From Paracoccaceae bacterium (GTDB lineage Bacteria > Pseudomonadota > Alphaproteobacteria > Rhodobacterales > Rhodobacteraceae): a stretch of DNA of 6,484 bases. Below, piece by piece: positions 4,998-6,484 of the stretch. The notes under the pieces were generated by a model that was given only the letters and a program-made list of their open reading frames with translations, was not told where the DNA came from and did no database searches. The stretch is taken from assembly GCA_026982275.1 (NCBI GenBank), contig JALSHK010000025.1:1-6484 (forward strand), read 5' to 3'. A program made the translations under genes and the position numbers. The first letter of the stretch is position 1. The number at the start of each line of letters is the position of its first letter.

Positions 4998-6484
4998 TTG
5001 AATTCTGCCACTTCCAGACGGCGCGCCTTTCTTTCGAAACCGTTTTTCTGGGGATTTATATATGCTGCATTTTTGGTCCTGACCGTATTTGGCTTTATTG
5101 TCGGGCAATATCTATGGGCGGCTGCCGCTGTTTCCGGTTCTGTGTTCGCCGTTGGCATATTAATCCTTCTGGCCATCAACCGGGGAAGCGATTCTGAAAA
5201 AGCCGCCAATCGTTTTGATGCAAGCAACCTGCAGGCTATTCTCGAAGATCTGCCGGTGGCGTTGATCCGCCTTGCCCCGGACGGCACGATCGAATGGGTG
5301 AATAGCACCGCCCGATCACTGCTTGGCCGCAAAAACCTCATTGGCAAAAATATTAGCGACGAAATAGAGGGGCTGGGGCGCTCCATGCGGGTTCGCGTGA
5401 AAGAATCATTGAAGGCGCGCGGTAGCCGGACCACGGAAATGGGCCGGTTTGTGCGCAATTCAAAAGAGGTGTTTTTGCAGGTCTCCCTCATGGCTATGCC
5501 TTTTGGGGATCGAACCTGTCTTGTGGTCGTGCTTAGTGATAAAACCGAGCTTAAGGTGCTGGAGGCGCAATTTGTCCAGAGCCAGAAAATGCAGGCTGTC
5601 GGGCAGCTCGCAGGCGGGGTGGCGCATGATTTCAACAACCTGCTGACGGCAATTTCCGGCCATTGCGATCTGCTGTTATTACGGCATAATAGTGGTGACG
5701 AGGATTTTGGCGACCTGATCCAGATCCGCCAGAATTCCAATCGTGCGGCGGCTTTGGTGCGGCAATTGCTGGCTTTTTCCCGCAAGCAGACCCTCCGCCC
5801 CAAGGTTTTGAAGCTGGGGCGGACGCTGGAGCATTTATCCGAGCTGCTGAACCGGCTTCTGGGGGAGAAGGTGCGGCTGAAAATCGAGATCAACCCGAAT
5901 CTCAAACTGGTGCGGGTGGATGAGCGCCAATTCGAGCAGGTGATCATGAATTTGGTGGTAAATGCCCGGGATGCCATGCTGGATGGTGGCGAGGTGGTGA
6001 TTTCCACACAAAATGTAACGTTGGAAAAACCGCTTGAGCGGGATCGGGCAACGGTTCCGGTCGGGGATTACGTGTCCGTTCACATTCGCGATACCGGAGT
6101 CGGAATCCCGCCCGACAGCCTGCCCAAAATCTTTGAACCTTTTTACACAACCAAAAAAATGGGAGAGGGCACGGGGCTTGGCCTGTCTACGGTATACGGC
6201 ATTATCAAGCAAACGGGCGGGTTTGTTTTTGTAGACAGCATCCCCGGTAAAGGGACAACATTCATTGTTTACCTTCCTGCCTATAGCGAAAAAACGGCAA
6301 GTGTAGATTCCGGCGCTGTATCACATACACGCAAGGCACAAATTGCGCCTCCAGAGGTGGCAAATTGCCGGGGTTGCATCCTGCTGGTGGAAGACGAGGC
6401 GCCGGTGCGCTCTTTTGCGGCGCGGGCTCTTAAAATGCGGGGATATCAGGTAGATGAGGCGGATTGCGGTGAAAGCGCGCTCGA
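4998..6484 (+). CDS. cckA: Hybrid sensor histidine kinase CckA (C-terminus cut off by the window edge)
   Basis: The first 495 residues of CckA, the inner-membrane kinase/phosphatase that passes phosphate through ChpT to CtrA and controls cell cycle, motility or gene-transfer functions in alphaproteobacteria. Domains seen: a basic N-terminus, two transmembrane helices (about 17-37 and 39-60), one PAS-like domain (about 75-185, with LIRLAPDGTIEWVN), a HisKA dimerisation helix GQLAGGVAHDFNNLL (202-216) with phospho-acceptor His210, and a HATPase domain with N-box NLVVNARDAM (318-327), G1 DTGVGI (365-370), F-box FEPFYTTK (379-386) and G2 GEGTGLGL (389-396). The start of a receiver domain, ILLVEDEAPVR (461-471), follows; its phospho-Asp lies beyond the edge. 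The start is TTG at 4998: TAA at 4965 closes the frame, no in-frame ATG or GTG occurs between them, and GAAAAGAG (4983-4990) serves as Shine-Dalgarno. Only one PAS is present, whereas Caulobacter CckA has two. Confidence 0.93.
   Translation, partial: MNSATSRRRAFLSKPFFWGFIYAAFLVLTVFGFIVGQYLWAAAAVSGSVFAVGILILLAINRGSDSEKAANRFDASNLQAILEDLPVALIRLAPDGTIEWVNSTARSLLGRKNLIGKNISDEIEGLGRSMRVRVKESLKARGSRTTEMGRFVRNSKEVFLQVSLMAMPFGDRTCLVVVLSDKTELKVLEAQFVQSQKMQAVGQLAGGVAHDFNNLLTAISGHCDLLLLRHNSGDEDFGDLIQIRQNSNRAAALVRQLLAFSRKQTLRPKVLKLGRTLEHLSELLNRLLGEKVRLKIEINPNLKLVRVDERQFEQVIMNLVVNARDAMLDGGEVVISTQNVTLEKPLERDRATVPVGDYVSVHIRDTGVGIPPDSLPKIFEPFYTTKKMGEGTGLGLSTVYGIIKQTGGFVFVDSIPGKGTTFIVYLPAYSEKTASVDSGAVSHTRKAQIAPPEVANCRGCILLVEDEAPVRSFAARALKMRGYQVDEADCGESAL

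Noticed and set aside
4981..5001. ATG at 4981 as a start near cckA
   Set aside because: It is in a different frame and hits TGA after six codons (ending at 5001), so it cannot start cckA; it may at most be a tiny overlapping upstream frame.
4964..6007. Minus-strand open frame of 347 codons antisense to cckA
   Set aside because: The Ser/Arg/Thr-rich translation is the usual reverse shadow of a codon-biased gene, and the plus strand encodes clear CckA motifs throughout.

Overview
This window looks like a piece of an alphaproteobacterial chromosome, most likely from the Rhodobacterales/Rhodobacteraceae. The evidence is a CckA-type hybrid histidine kinase of the alphaproteobacterial cell-cycle phosphorelay, the wording of the S2, EF-Ts and RsmB/NOP-like proteins, and a PfkB kinase/acyltransferase pair that resembles Rhodobacteraceae proteins from memory. 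Base composition is moderately GC-rich by eye, with one sharply AT-rich gap just before cckA. This is core, housekeeping sequence. I see no mobile element, CRISPR array, tRNA or rRNA.

Layout, left to right. Positions 1-1449 (minus strand) hold a two-gene unit read leftwards: a lysophospholipid-type acyltransferase (616-1449), then a PfkB-family sugar/nucleoside kinase (619 down to the left edge, truncated). The two overlap by an ATGA junction. Positions 1450-1758 are a divergent intergenic region with a TATAAT box and a hairpin-rich leader for the plus-strand rpsB-tsf operon. rpsB (S2, 1759-2532) and tsf (EF-Ts, 2588-3463) follow, separated by a GC-rich hairpin and closed by a textbook intrinsic terminator at 3487-3515. 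A gap of about 210 nt (3516-3724) contains no convincing gene but does hold a long imperfect inverted repeat. An RsmB/NOP-type RNA cytosine-5 methyltransferase (3725-4909) comes next, then an 88-nt AT-rich gap with paired TTAACC/GGTTAA sites, and finally cckA (4998 to the right edge, truncated), which appears to start at TTG and to have only one PAS-like domain.

Functionally, rpsB-tsf supplies a ribosomal protein and the EF-Tu nucleotide exchange factor, and the methyltransferase probably modifies rRNA or another RNA, so the centre of the window is translation machinery. CckA sits at the top of the CckA-ChpT-CtrA phosphorelay. The minus-strand pair suggests membrane lipid acylation plus nucleoside or sugar salvage. 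I found no evidence of a previously undescribed multi-gene system. The points most worth a second look are the structured rpsB leader, the compact CckA with possible CtrA half-sites upstream, the unexplained inverted repeat before the methyltransferase, and the uncertain substrate of that methyltransferase.
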